64,000 nt of DNA from Burkholderiaceae bacterium (lineage in GTDB: Bacteria; Pseudomonadota; Gammaproteobacteria; Burkholderiales; Burkholderiaceae_C): the NCBI GenBank assembly GCA_913776825.1, contig CAJYPV010000028.1:124001-188000 (forward strand). The letters are read 5' to 3'. The notes beneath the pieces were generated by a model that was given only the letters and a program-made list of their open reading frames with translations, was not told the origin of the DNA and searched no databases. The position numbers and the translations under genes are program-made. Below are positions 37,037 to 45,324 of this stretch, in pieces; the first letter of the stretch is position 1; each line of letters starts with the position of its first letter.

Positions 37037-37879
37037 TCAGTAAGGCGACCGCTGCGCCGCAGCCGCGGGCGTCGGCGCGAAGGTGATCATGCCACCGGGC
37101 GTGGTGGCGACGTCCAGCAGGGCGGCGGTCTGCGCATCCGGCTCGCCCTGGATGTCGGTGGGCCGGTACTTCATCTGGAAGGTGCTCAGCACTTCGCGGG
37201 TGGCGACATCCAGCACACCGGTCTGCGGCGTCTGATAGCCGATGCGGGCCAGGCGTTCCTGGAACCAGAGCAGGTCCGGCGGCGGAGCGATCTGATAGAT
37301 GGCCTGCTTGATCTCCACCTGCGCCGGATCGGGCCAGGGAATCAGGCCGGCATCGGCGAGCTGCTTCCACGGGAAGGCGGGACCCGGATCCTGCTTGCGG
37401 CCGGGCGCGATGTCGTTGTGGCCGAGGATGCGGTCGGGCCGGATGTTGTGGCGGGCGACGATGTCCTTGGTCAGGGCGATGACCTCGTCGATCTGCGGCT
37501 GCGGGAAGGGCGCATACAGGCGACCGGCAGGCGTGTCGGTGAAGCCGGCATTGACGATCTCGATGCCGATGGACGCCGAATTCAGATTCGTCGCGCCACC
37601 CCAGTAGCTAACGCCGGCGTGCCAGGCGCGGCGGTTCTCATCCACCAGCTGATAGGTCTGCGCGGGCGTGTCCCGCACCAGGTAGTGGGCCGAGACCTTG
37701 CCGCCCGTGGTCAACACCTTCAGCGAGCGCTCGAAGTCGATCACGGTGTAGTGCAGGATCAGGTACTGCACCCGGCTGTCCTGATTCTGGGACACATGGC
37801 TGCGGTCGATCTGACGCAACGGCGTGCCGCAGGCGGCCAGCAACAGGGCGGAGGCAAGGGCGAGAAGCGGGGTCTTCAT
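37037..37879 (-). CDS. amiD: Lipoprotein N-acetylmuramoyl-L-alanine amidase (AmiD type)
   Basis: A 280-residue zinc amidase that splits the bond between MurNAc (or anhydroMurNAc) and the stem peptide. The signal ends in a lipobox (LLLAAC, C17), so it is likely tethered to a membrane as E. coli AmiD is to the outer membrane. The Amidase_2 fold shows zinc ligands H43 (ILHYT), H154 (GHNDIAPGRK) and D164, with E107 (GIEIVN) as catalytic glutamate; a C-terminal peptidoglycan-binding domain follows (about 190-260). Released peptides would be the natural substrate of the Dpp importer encoded directly downstream. Confidence 0.93.
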   Translation of the reverse strand: MKTPLLALASALLLAACGTPLRQIDRSHVSQNQDSRVQYLILHYTVIDFERSLKVLTTGGKVSAHYLVRDTPAQTYQLVDENRRAWHAGVSYWGGATNLNSASIGIEIVNAGFTDTPAGRLYAPFPQPQIDEVIALTKDIVARHNIRPDRILGHNDIAPGRKQDPGPAFPWKQLADAGLIPWPDPAQVEIKQAIYQIAPPPDLLWFQERLARIGYQTPQTGVLDVATREVLSTFQMKYRPTDIQGEPDAQTAALLDVATTPGGMITFAPTPAAAAQRSPY

Positions 37880-37918
37880 GGGCGGGCGTCTGGTGAAGCG
37901 TCGAATGAATGGACGAAT

Positions 37919-37942
37919 GACTGAGCGAATGACTGAGCGAAT
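37919..37942. repeat. Two tandem 12-base units upstream of amiD
   Basis: GACTGAGCGAAT occurs twice in a row, with a related GAATGGACGAAT just before. It lies 40 bases ahead of the amiD start, where a promoter or operator would be expected. Confidence 0.65.
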
Positions 37943-38075
37943 GTCGGGCGTATGGATCGGCGAGTGATCGGCGGCTGAGACAACGGATCACGCGCCGAAG
38001 CAACCGCCGATGACACGCCCGCCGACATGGTGGCGCCACGCCGGGCGTCTGTTCGGGTCGGTCGTGGCCTTCCGT

Positions 38076-39005
38076 TCACCGATCGCCACCGACCGCGCGG
38101 ACTGCCGCCGCCAGCGCAGTATCGGGCTGTTGCACGCTCAGGGGCAGGTCTTGCGGCAGGGCGGCCCGCAGTCCGGCCTCGATCGCCGGATGCAATTGCA
38201 GCACACGTCCCGCCGCGATGACCGGTTTCGGCCCGAGCCGGTGGACCAAGGCCAGCGCCAGGCGGGCCAGCTCGGTGCCGGCGCGGTGCAGCAGGCCGCG
38301 CGCGTCGTCGTCCCCTTCCTGGGCTGCGCGGGCCACGGCCAAGGCGAGTTGACCGATGCTGCCGCGCCGGGCAGCGGACTCCCCGCCATACAGGAAGGCG
38401 CGGCTGATCGCCCAGTCCGCGCCGCCAAGTTCGTCGAACAACTGCCGCGCCAGCGCGGAGCGCGACCAGGCGCCCGGCTCGGCATCCTCGCGCCGCCAGA
38501 CCAGCGCCAGCGCTTCACGTGCGATCCACTGTCCGCCGCCCTCGTCGCCGATCAGCGGACCTCGGCCGCCGGCTCGGTGCAGGTGGCCGTCCGCATCGAT
38601 GAAGGCGGCGATGGCGCCGGTGCCGGCATAGACCAGATGGCCCTCGCCGGGCCGAAACACCGCATGCCAGGCGGCGGCGATGTCGCTGTCGCACACGACC
38701 TGCGCGGGCGACAGCCCGAGATGCTGCGCCAGCAGCGCCTGCAACTGGCGGCCGATGGGACCGTCGGGTTCGCCCAGTCCGGTGATGCCGGCCTGCAGGC
38801 CGGCCAGTCGTCCGGGACCCGCGGCCTGGACCACCTCGGCGGCCAGGGATTGCAGGGTCTGCGCGAGCATCACCCGTCCGGCACTGGCATGGAGCAGCAG
38901 CGCGGTGAAGCCCGCCACCTGGCCGCGCGCCACGCAGCGGCCCTGCGCATCGGCCAATGCCCAACGGGTCCGCGTGCCGCCAGCGTCCAGTCCGAGGCCA
39001 AGCAT
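38076..39005 (-). CDS. BadF/BadG-family N-acetylhexosamine kinase (MurK/NagK-like)
   Basis: Phosphorylates GlcNAc and/or MurNAc. The protein opens with the ATPase loop LGLDAGGTRTRWAL, has YAGTGAIAAFI (phosphate 2) and GPLIGDEGGGQWIAREAL, all typical of BadF/BadG/BcrA sugar kinases such as Clostridium MurK. From the ATG at 39005 it is 309 residues, with the loop at residue 4; the frame stays open to 39152 and would add a low-complexity (Ser-Ala-Pro)n lead encoded by the 9-base repeat. With murQ 8 kb upstream in the same run, MurNAc kinase activity is attractive: MurNAc-6-P is the MurQ substrate. Confidence 0.85.
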   Translation of the reverse strand: MLGLGLDAGGTRTRWALADAQGRCVARGQVAGFTALLLHASAGRVMLAQTLQSLAAEVVQAAGPGRLAGLQAGITGLGEPDGPIGRQLQALLAQHLGLSPAQVVCDSDIAAAWHAVFRPGEGHLVYAGTGAIAAFIDADGHLHRAGGRGPLIGDEGGGQWIAREALALVWRREDAEPGAWSRSALARQLFDELGGADWAISRAFLYGGESAARRGSIGQLALAVARAAQEGDDDARGLLHRAGTELARLALALVHRLGPKPVIAAGRVLQLHPAIEAGLRAALPQDLPLSVQQPDTALAAAVRAVGGDR

Positions 39006-39027
39006 CGACGCGCGAGCGCGCGCCGCC

Positions 39028-39081
39028 GCTGAAGGCGCTGAAGGCGCTGAAGGCGCTGATGGCGCTGATGGCGCTGATGGC
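39028..39081. repeat. Six tandem 9-base units
   Basis: Three units GCTGAAGGC followed by three units GCTGATGGC, then a partial unit. On the minus strand they are in frame with the sugar-kinase gene and, if the longer start at 39152 or the Met at residue 19 is used, encode (Ser-Ala-Pro)n. The 9-base period keeps the frame, so copy-number change would alter only a linker. Confidence 0.85.
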
Positions 39082-39291
39082 GCTGGCGCGACGGTCATCC
39101 GGGCATCGGGCGTCACGACAGACGGAACCTCGGCAGCAGTCAGCGGGCGCATGGCAGGCGGGTGGCGGCGATCATCGAGGCGGCGAGCGGATGAGGTGCG
39201 GCTCAGCTTACGGCGGCGCCGGCGTGGCGGCCAGTGTCAATGCGCGGGCAGGGTATGACTCCGCCTCATGGCCGGCGCCTGTCGACGGGCG

Positions 39292-39322
39292 AAAAAAAAC
39301 CGCGCCGGAAGACCGGCGCGGT
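39292..39322 (-). terminator. Intrinsic terminator downstream of the TonB receptor
   Basis: Read on the minus strand, ACCGCGCCGG pairs with CCGGCGCGGT across a four-base loop and is followed by a run of eight T. A textbook Rho-independent terminator 45 bases past the receptor stop. It therefore splits the receptor transcript from the downstream kinase gene. Confidence 0.93.
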
Positions 39323-39367
39323 GGGGGGCGTCTCAGGCGACCGAAGTCGCCGGTGAGGCTGCTCGCT

Positions 39368-41836
39368 TTAGAAATCGGCGCTCAGGCTGATCGAAGCGAA
39401 GCGCGGGGCGCCCAGGTAGTAGAACGAGTTGCTGGCGGCGTAGGTGTAGGCCTGGCCGTTGGGCAGCGTCGTCGAGTACGCCGCGGCGTTCGTCACCGAG
39501 CCGGAGCTCGGGGTGCGGAACGACGCGTTGCCGATGTTGCTCACGTTCAAGCGCAGCTGCACGTTGTTGGCCCAGCTCACGTTGCCGAAGTTGTAGCCCG
39601 CGTCGAAGTCGGCGGACCAGTAGGCCGGGGCCTGCTCGTCGTTCAGCAGCGACGCGTATTGCGTGCCGGTGCGCTTGATCTTCAGACGGCCGTAGAAGCC
39701 ACCCACCGTGTACTGCACCGAGCCCGCGTAGATCTGACGCGGCGTCAGCGCGAATTCCTTGCCGGTCAGCGGCAGGTACACGTCATAGGTCTTGGTCGGA
39801 TCGGTGGTGGACTTCACGCGGGCGATCATCAGGTCGTCCTTGATTTCGCTCTTTTGCAGCGTCATCGAGGCATAGGCGCTGAAGCCCTTGAAGGTGCCGG
39901 TGCCGGCTTCCAGTTCCAGACCACGGGTGTTGACCTTGCCCGCGTTCATGTAGGTGCTCTTGTCGACGATCGGGTCGTAGGCGTTGGCCTGGCGATCCTT
40001 GAAGTCGGAGTTGAACACCGTGGCCGACAGCGACAGGTCCTTGCTCTGGAAGCGATAGCCCAGGTCGGTCATCACCGAGGTTTCGGCCTTGGCTTCACGC
40101 ACCAGCGAGGCGACGCCGTTGGTGATCGTCACGTTGCTGCCGGTGAAGGCGAAGTTCGGCGGTGCGCGGAAGTTCTTCGAAACGTTGATGAAGACTTGCT
40201 GCGACTTGTCCAGGCTGAAGCGCAGGCCGGCTTGCGGCAGCACGTCGTCGTAGGTCTTCTTGAAGTTGTAGTTGACCACCGCCGCTTCGTTGGCGTAGTT
40301 GTTCACGTCACGCTGCACATGCGGCGTGCGCACGCCCACGGTCAGCAGGCCGCGATCGCCGGCGAACGTCCAGTTGTCGCTCACATAAGCCTGGTAGGCG
40401 GTGCTGACGGTTTCCCAGTCACGGTTCTGATAGAGCGAGCCATCGGCGCGGGTGATGCGGCCCTTGTCCAGCCAGATCGACGTCGGGTTGCCGGCGAAGT
40501 CCACCGAGACCATCGGCTGGGTTTGACGGTGGTTGGCGCGCTCGTACCAGACGCCCACGCGCAGGTTGTGGTCACCCAGCGTGGTGTTGATTTCGGTGGT
40601 GATGCCGGGGCGCGAGGTGCGGGTGACGCTGGCGCGGGCCATGGTCACGGTGTCGAGCGTGTCGCCGTCGCCGTTCAGGTCCTTGGCGCCGTCGATCTTG
40701 CCGGTGGCCTTGTTCAGCAGGAAGCCGGATTCCTTGACGGACATCTGGGTCCAGCCGCCGTTGCCGAAGCCGTACCAGAGGTAAGGCTGCACCTTCAGAT
40801 AGGTGGCTTCCGCCAGCTTGAAGGAGCCGGAGACCGACACCACCGCGTTCTCGAACGGGTTGTTGGCCAGACGGTAGTAGTTGGGCGACTGCGACGGATC
40901 GACGTCCGCCTTGCCGTTGGTCGGCGTGACACGGCCGATGAAGGTCGGCGAATAGTCGTAGTTGTAGCCGCGGGTCTTCAGCTGGGTCAGGTTCAGGTTG
41001 CCGATGGCGTTGTTGACCGCGCGGTTGTAGAGCACCGAACCGAGGATGGTGTTGCCTTCGTTGATGTCCCAACGGAAGGCCGCATCGATGTGGTCCTTCT
41101 TGGCCGAGCCCTCGCCCTTCCACTTGTCGGCTTCGGTGTGCGAGTAGCTCACGAACACCTTGGCCGAGTCATTGAAGAAGCGGCCGGTGTCGTAACGCAG
41201 GAAGGTGCGGGTGTAGTTCAGGTCGCCCAGGCCCTGGGTCACGCGCACGCGGCGCTTGTCTTCCGGGTCGCAGCTGGTGATGGACACATTGCCGCCGGTG
41301 GCGCCGGCGTGCGGGGAGTCGGAATCCGGGCTGCCTTGCGACAGCGACTGGGTGCAAAGGTTTTCCTGGTCCGCATATTCCTGCGGATAGACGGCGAAGT
41401 TGCCGGAGTCATTGACCGGCACGCCGTTGACGGTGAAGCCCATCTGGTCGGCGCCGAAGCCCCGCACCGTCAGGCCGCCGCCGAACAGACCGGTGGCGTC
41501 GTAGTTGTAGGTGTTCACGCCCGGCAGCAGCGCCAGGGCCTGGAACGGGTTGCCGGACGCGCGATCCTTGTCGATCGCGTCACGGGTCACGGTGCTGCGC
41601 GACTTGACCGCGTCTTCGTTCAGCATCTGACCGGTGCCGAGCTTGTTGCCGCTGCCCACGATCGTGATCGTGCCCAGACGGACCGCATCTTCCTTCGCGC
41701 GCGGAGCGCCTTCTTCCGCCTTTTCAGCATCCGCCTTCTTGGCGTCCTGCGCCATCGCGGGCAGGGCCACCGCCATGGCAGCCGCGGCGGCCAAAGCCGT
41801 CATGCCGAATCCCGACCAACTGTTGTTCTGACTCAT
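39368..41836 (-). CDS. TonB-dependent outer-membrane receptor in the murein locus
   Basis: An 822-residue receptor. The signal peptide is clear (hydrophobic run to ALPAMAQ near residue 29), followed by a short charged Ala/Glu/Lys-rich region, the plug domain (GTITIVGSGNKLGTG, ALALLPGVNTYNY, GLTVRGFGADQMGFTVNGVPV) and a barrel ending in SISLSADF with terminal Phe. The AGGAG site upstream sets the start at 41836. It sits between a DigH-type glycosidase and a MurNAc/GlcNAc kinase gene, suggesting that it imports murein fragments or another aminosugar ligand; this is inference from context. The gene ends at a strong terminator. Confidence 0.94.
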   Translation of the reverse strand: MSQNNSWSGFGMTALAAAAAMAVALPAMAQDAKKADAEKAEEGAPRAKEDAVRLGTITIVGSGNKLGTGQMLNEDAVKSRSTVTRDAIDKDRASGNPFQALALLPGVNTYNYDATGLFGGGLTVRGFGADQMGFTVNGVPVNDSGNFAVYPQEYADQENLCTQSLSQGSPDSDSPHAGATGGNVSITSCDPEDKRRVRVTQGLGDLNYTRTFLRYDTGRFFNDSAKVFVSYSHTEADKWKGEGSAKKDHIDAAFRWDINEGNTILGSVLYNRAVNNAIGNLNLTQLKTRGYNYDYSPTFIGRVTPTNGKADVDPSQSPNYYRLANNPFENAVVSVSGSFKLAEATYLKVQPYLWYGFGNGGWTQMSVKESGFLLNKATGKIDGAKDLNGDGDTLDTVTMARASVTRTSRPGITTEINTTLGDHNLRVGVWYERANHRQTQPMVSVDFAGNPTSIWLDKGRITRADGSLYQNRDWETVSTAYQAYVSDNWTFAGDRGLLTVGVRTPHVQRDVNNYANEAAVVNYNFKKTYDDVLPQAGLRFSLDKSQQVFINVSKNFRAPPNFAFTGSNVTITNGVASLVREAKAETSVMTDLGYRFQSKDLSLSATVFNSDFKDRQANAYDPIVDKSTYMNAGKVNTRGLELEAGTGTFKGFSAYASMTLQKSEIKDDLMIARVKSTTDPTKTYDVYLPLTGKEFALTPRQIYAGSVQYTVGGFYGRLKIKRTGTQYASLLNDEQAPAYWSADFDAGYNFGNVSWANNVQLRLNVSNIGNASFRTPSSGSVTNAAAYSTTLPNGQAYTYAASNSFYYLGAPRFASISLSADF

Positions 41837-42481
41837 TTTCTTGCGCTCCTGTGCGACGAACCGAATTGAAAAGAAACCACCGAATCCGCGGCTGCAAATG
41901 GAAGGCATCCCACCCCTCCGCTGGCACGAGACGGTCTGCACGTTCCGGGTTTTCCCACCCCGCAAACGTTTTGCGCCGCCTTTGGCAGCCCGGAACTCAC
42001 GGACTGCCGGCCTCATCGAATCAGCCACCTCTTACCGACAAAGAGGCCGTCTGCGCGGCCTCTTTTCTGATCTCAAGCAAAAAGCCTACCAGTCGGCACA
42101 AACAGCAGCAATGCGGATGGAACCGCCGCGCTGGGATTTGTGTCCCTCCGGCAAGGTGCTTCGGCGAGACGGCCCGCGGTCGCCCGCGAGCCGCCTCAGC
42201 GATTCACGGGCCGGAGTCTCCAGCCGGCATGTTGTAGGTTTGTGACAAGGAATGACAGGGCTGGGCCCACATTCATGTCATCCGGCCGAGAGCCGTCATC
42301 GTCGTCGCCAACGCGCCGCTCAGAGGGCGCCGAAGGCCGTCGCCATGGCCTTCGACACGGGTTTCCACGGGGGTTGAGGACCGCCCCTAGATACAGGGAG
42401 ACGTTGCGCGGAATCGACAGTTTGTGACGGCCCACCGGCCGCCACGCATTCAGCTTCCGTTCATCTTTCGGGGCGTCCGGG
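41837..42481. other. Intergenic region upstream of the TonB receptor
   Basis: 645 bases with no convincing gene. It holds a hairpin at 42040-42065 and AT-richer stretches (about 41840-42120) suited to a regulated promoter for the receptor. No recognisable riboswitch; the short frames on the plus strand have no ribosome-binding sites. Confidence 0.5.
42040..42065 (-). terminator. Hairpin, probable terminator of the upstream glycosidase operon
   Basis: Ten-base arms AAAGAGGCCG and CGGCCTCTTT around a six-base loop, with T-rich sequence after the stem on the plus strand (TTTTCTG) and a shorter TTTGTC on the minus strand. It could end the NAGPA-to-DigH transcript before the TonB receptor. Orientation not certain. 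Confidence 0.6.
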
Positions 42482-44026
42482 TCAGAGCAGAAACACCGCG
42501 CGCGGGCCTTCCTGCTGCAGCGTGTTGAGCGCGGACGCCACCACCTGGTCGCCGGCCTGCACCTGCGTCAACACGCCGTCCGGACCGACGCTGCGGAAGC
42601 GCCACGACGCCTCGCCGCGGTGCGGGCTGCGCTGCCAGAGGGCATAAGCGCGCGGCGCTGCGCCATCCTGGGTCGTCAGCTTCACGCTGCCGTCGGGCGC
42701 GCGCAGCAGATGCACCGCGCCGCAGCCGGGGGCGCTCAGCCAGGGCGTGAGCGGCGGCAGCGCAGCTTGGGCATAGACGCCCTCCCGCAGCCGGTCGGCC
42801 AGACCGCGCCGGTTCTGCTGCAGCGCCACCATGCTGAAGTGCAGGTGACCGCCGGTGCTTGGCGCGACGCGGGTCAGCTCGATCTGCGCCGCGATTTCAT
42901 CCGCCGGCCAGCCGTCCGACTCATTGCCGGCCTTGCTGGTGAACAGCCCGGGCCAGATGTGGCGCTGCTGCGGATTGAGCCCCTGCCAGGCCCGCATCAG
43001 CGGCTCGAACGCCTGGCCGGCAGGCGCCCGCGGCCAATAGAGCTGAGGCGCCAGGTAGTCCAGCCAGCCCATCGCCAGCCAGCGTTCGACATTGGCGTAG
43101 AGCTTGTCGAACTGCGAGAACCCGACGATGCCCGCCGGCCGCAGGTCCGGTCGTGGCAGACCGAACGGACTGATGCCCAGCCGCGCCGTCGGTCGCACCT
43201 CGCGCACCAGCGCATGCAGCCGCTCGACCAGCCGATCGACGTTGTCGCGCCGCCAGTTCGCCCGGTCCAGCGTGCCGCCTTGCGCCAGATAGCGCTGCCA
43301 GCTGGGCTCGTCCGGGAAGTCCAGTTCCTGTGGCCGCGCCGCGGGATCGGGCACCGGATAGGGATAGAAGTAGTCGTCGATGTGCAGGCCGTCGAGCGCA
43401 TAGCGGCTCAGCAGATCGCGGCAGACGGCCAGCGTGTGGGCGGCGGCGTCGGGCTCGCCGGGATCGATCCACAGCTGATCGCCGTAGCGCTTGACCCAGT
43501 CCGGCCGGGTGCGGCTCAGATGGTTGGCCGCCGCGGGCGACTTGCCGCCGCTTTGCCGCGCCCGGTAGGGATTGATCCAGGCATGCAGCTCCAGGCCGCG
43601 CGCCTGCGCTTCCGACAGCCAGACCGCGAGCGGGTCGTAGCCCGGACCCTGACCCTGCACGCCGCTGAGGTACTCGCTCCAGGGCTCCAGCGACGACCGA
43701 TACAGCGCATCCGCGCTGGTGCGGACCTGCAGCACGATCGCATTCAGACGCAGCGCCTGGGCGCTGTCGAGCAGCGCGCGGATCTCGGCGATCTGCTGCG
43801 CATCGCTCAAGCCCTTGCGGCTGGGCCAGTCGATGTTGGCCACGGTCGCCACCCAGGCGGCGCGGAACTCCCGCGGCGGCGGCGGTGGCAAGTCCGGTGT
43901 GCCGGCCGGGCCCGGCAGCGCCGCGGCGGATGCGGGCGCCACTTCGCGCCAGGAAGAACAGCCCGGCAGGCCCAGGCCCAGCACCGGCGCGGCCAGGGCC
44001 GCGGTCATCAGCAGTCGTCGTTGCAT
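42482..44026 (-). CDS. digH: Lipoprotein glycosyl hydrolase-like GHL10 (DigH/YngK type)
   Basis: 514 residues. The signal ends in a lipobox (GLGLPGC, C23). The catalytic domain begins at about residue 52 with REFRAAWVATVANIDWPSR, the GHL10/DUF187 opening, and contains DALYRSSLEPWSEYLSG, LHAWINPYRA and GLHIDDYFYPYP, in which the paired aspartates are candidate active-site residues. E. coli DigH (YddW) is an outer-membrane lipoprotein that cleaves glycan strands stripped of peptides. With AmiD in the same locus (which would strip the peptides) this is a coherent pair. Symbol by family likeness. Confidence 0.85.
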   Translation of the reverse strand: MQRRLLMTAALAAPVLGLGLPGCSSWREVAPASAAALPGPAGTPDLPPPPPREFRAAWVATVANIDWPSRKGLSDAQQIAEIRALLDSAQALRLNAIVLQVRTSADALYRSSLEPWSEYLSGVQGQGPGYDPLAVWLSEAQARGLELHAWINPYRARQSGGKSPAAANHLSRTRPDWVKRYGDQLWIDPGEPDAAAHTLAVCRDLLSRYALDGLHIDDYFYPYPVPDPAARPQELDFPDEPSWQRYLAQGGTLDRANWRRDNVDRLVERLHALVREVRPTARLGISPFGLPRPDLRPAGIVGFSQFDKLYANVERWLAMGWLDYLAPQLYWPRAPAGQAFEPLMRAWQGLNPQQRHIWPGLFTSKAGNESDGWPADEIAAQIELTRVAPSTGGHLHFSMVALQQNRRGLADRLREGVYAQAALPPLTPWLSAPGCGAVHLLRAPDGSVKLTTQDGAAPRAYALWQRSPHRGEASWRFRSVGPDGVLTQVQAGDQVVASALNTLQQEGPRAVFLL

Positions 44027-44136
44027 CGAACGGGTCGCTTGTTCACGCCCGAGGGGCGCAGAGGGAAGGCAAGAGAGGGTGCAGCCGACTCAGCGGTCCC
44101 GCCGCTGAAGGCGTCGCCAGTCTGACAGATCGCCCC

Positions 44137-45324
44137 TCACAGTTTGACGAACCAGCCACGCCGAAACATCAGCCAGGCGATGAGGTACATCACCCCCACG
44201 AAGCCGATCGCAAACAGCAGCGAGGCCAGGCGCGGGTCCAGCGGCCAGGCGGCGATCGGCGCATGGAGCCAGGCTTTGAGCGTCAGATCCGGTGCGACCC
44301 GCACCAGCCCCAACACCCGAGCCAGCACGCCGGACAGCACGAACAGGAACAGCGCATTCATGCCGAAGACCACCAGCGGCTGGGCGCGGCGCGCCATCGC
44401 CGCCCGCAAGCGCGGCAGTGGCGACGCATCCAGCAGCCAATAGAAGACCCCGAACACCAGGCTTCCCCAACCGGTGCTCATGAAGACGAAGGCCGGCGTC
44501 CACAGGCTCTTGTTGATCGGCAGGGACCAGGCGTCCAGGATCTGCGCCATCCACAGCGCGCCCAGCCCGGCCAGCATGAAGCCCATCGCCTTCTCCGACG
44601 GATCGCGGCCCCGCAGTGCCAGCCAGCGGCCGGCCAGCAGGCCGGCGATCTGTCCGGCCAACGCGGGCATCGTGCCGAGCAGGCCTTCCGGGTCCCAGGT
44701 CTTACTGTGCGACCACAGGTGCCCGCCCATCAGCCAGCGATCCAGCCAGGCGCCGACGTCCTCGCCTGGGGCGACTGACCCGCGATGCCACACGCCGCTG
44801 GCATCGGGCACCGGAACCAGCGTCTGCAGCATCGTGTAGGCCGTCATGAGCGCCACCGCCCAGACGACTTGCGCCCGCCAGCCACACCACAAGGCCAGCG
44901 GCGCCGCCAGCACGGTCAGCAGGCCCAGGCGTTGCAGCACTCCGGGCAGGCGCCAGGCATCGAACTGAAACAGCGGAAAGAGGTTGAGCAGCAGGCCGAT
45001 GCCGATGATCAGCAGCCCGCGTCGCCAGAGATGTCGCAGCAGCGCCGGCCGATCCGCTCGCTCACCGCGCCGGGCGAGGCTGAAGCTCATCGAGATGCCG
45101 CTGATGAAGACGAAGAACGGGAAGATCCAGTCGGTGAAGGTCCAGCCATGCCAGGCGGCATGGGCCAACGGCGCGAACAGCGCGGACCAGTCGCCCGGGT
45201 TGTTGACCAGCAGCATCGCGGCGATGGTGAAGCCGCGAAACGCATCGAGCGACAGCAGACGCCCGTCCAGCGCGCCGGCCCGTGGCGTCGCGCCGTGCTG
45301 CGCGGAAAGACTCGCGCCGCTCAT
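44137..45324 (-). CDS. NagX-like membrane protein (DUF5009, heparan-glucosaminide acetyltransferase fold)
   Basis: A 395-residue protein with about ten membrane segments. It starts with the characteristic RLLSLDAFRGFTIAAMLLVN and FTDWIFPFFVFISGISMSFS, as in NagX and eukaryotic HGSNAT. NagX genes travel with GlcNAc utilisation operons in several proteobacteria and are suspected of roles in aminosugar transport or acetylation; none is proven to my knowledge. It overlaps the stop of the AmpG-like gene by 4 bases (ATGA), so the two are translationally coupled. Confidence 0.88.
   Translation of the reverse strand: MSGASLSAQHGATPRAGALDGRLLSLDAFRGFTIAAMLLVNNPGDWSALFAPLAHAAWHGWTFTDWIFPFFVFISGISMSFSLARRGERADRPALLRHLWRRGLLIIGIGLLLNLFPLFQFDAWRLPGVLQRLGLLTVLAAPLALWCGWRAQVVWAVALMTAYTMLQTLVPVPDASGVWHRGSVAPGEDVGAWLDRWLMGGHLWSHSKTWDPEGLLGTMPALAGQIAGLLAGRWLALRGRDPSEKAMGFMLAGLGALWMAQILDAWSLPINKSLWTPAFVFMSTGWGSLVFGVFYWLLDASPLPRLRAAMARRAQPLVVFGMNALFLFVLSGVLARVLGLVRVAPDLTLKAWLHAPIAAWPLDPRLASLLFAIGFVGVMYLIAWLMFRRGWFVKL

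Noticed and set aside
38957-41869. 970-residue open frame antisense to the second TonB receptor
   Set aside because: Same reasoning: shadow frame with low-complexity Val/Gly/Arg composition; the sense frame is a clear receptor.
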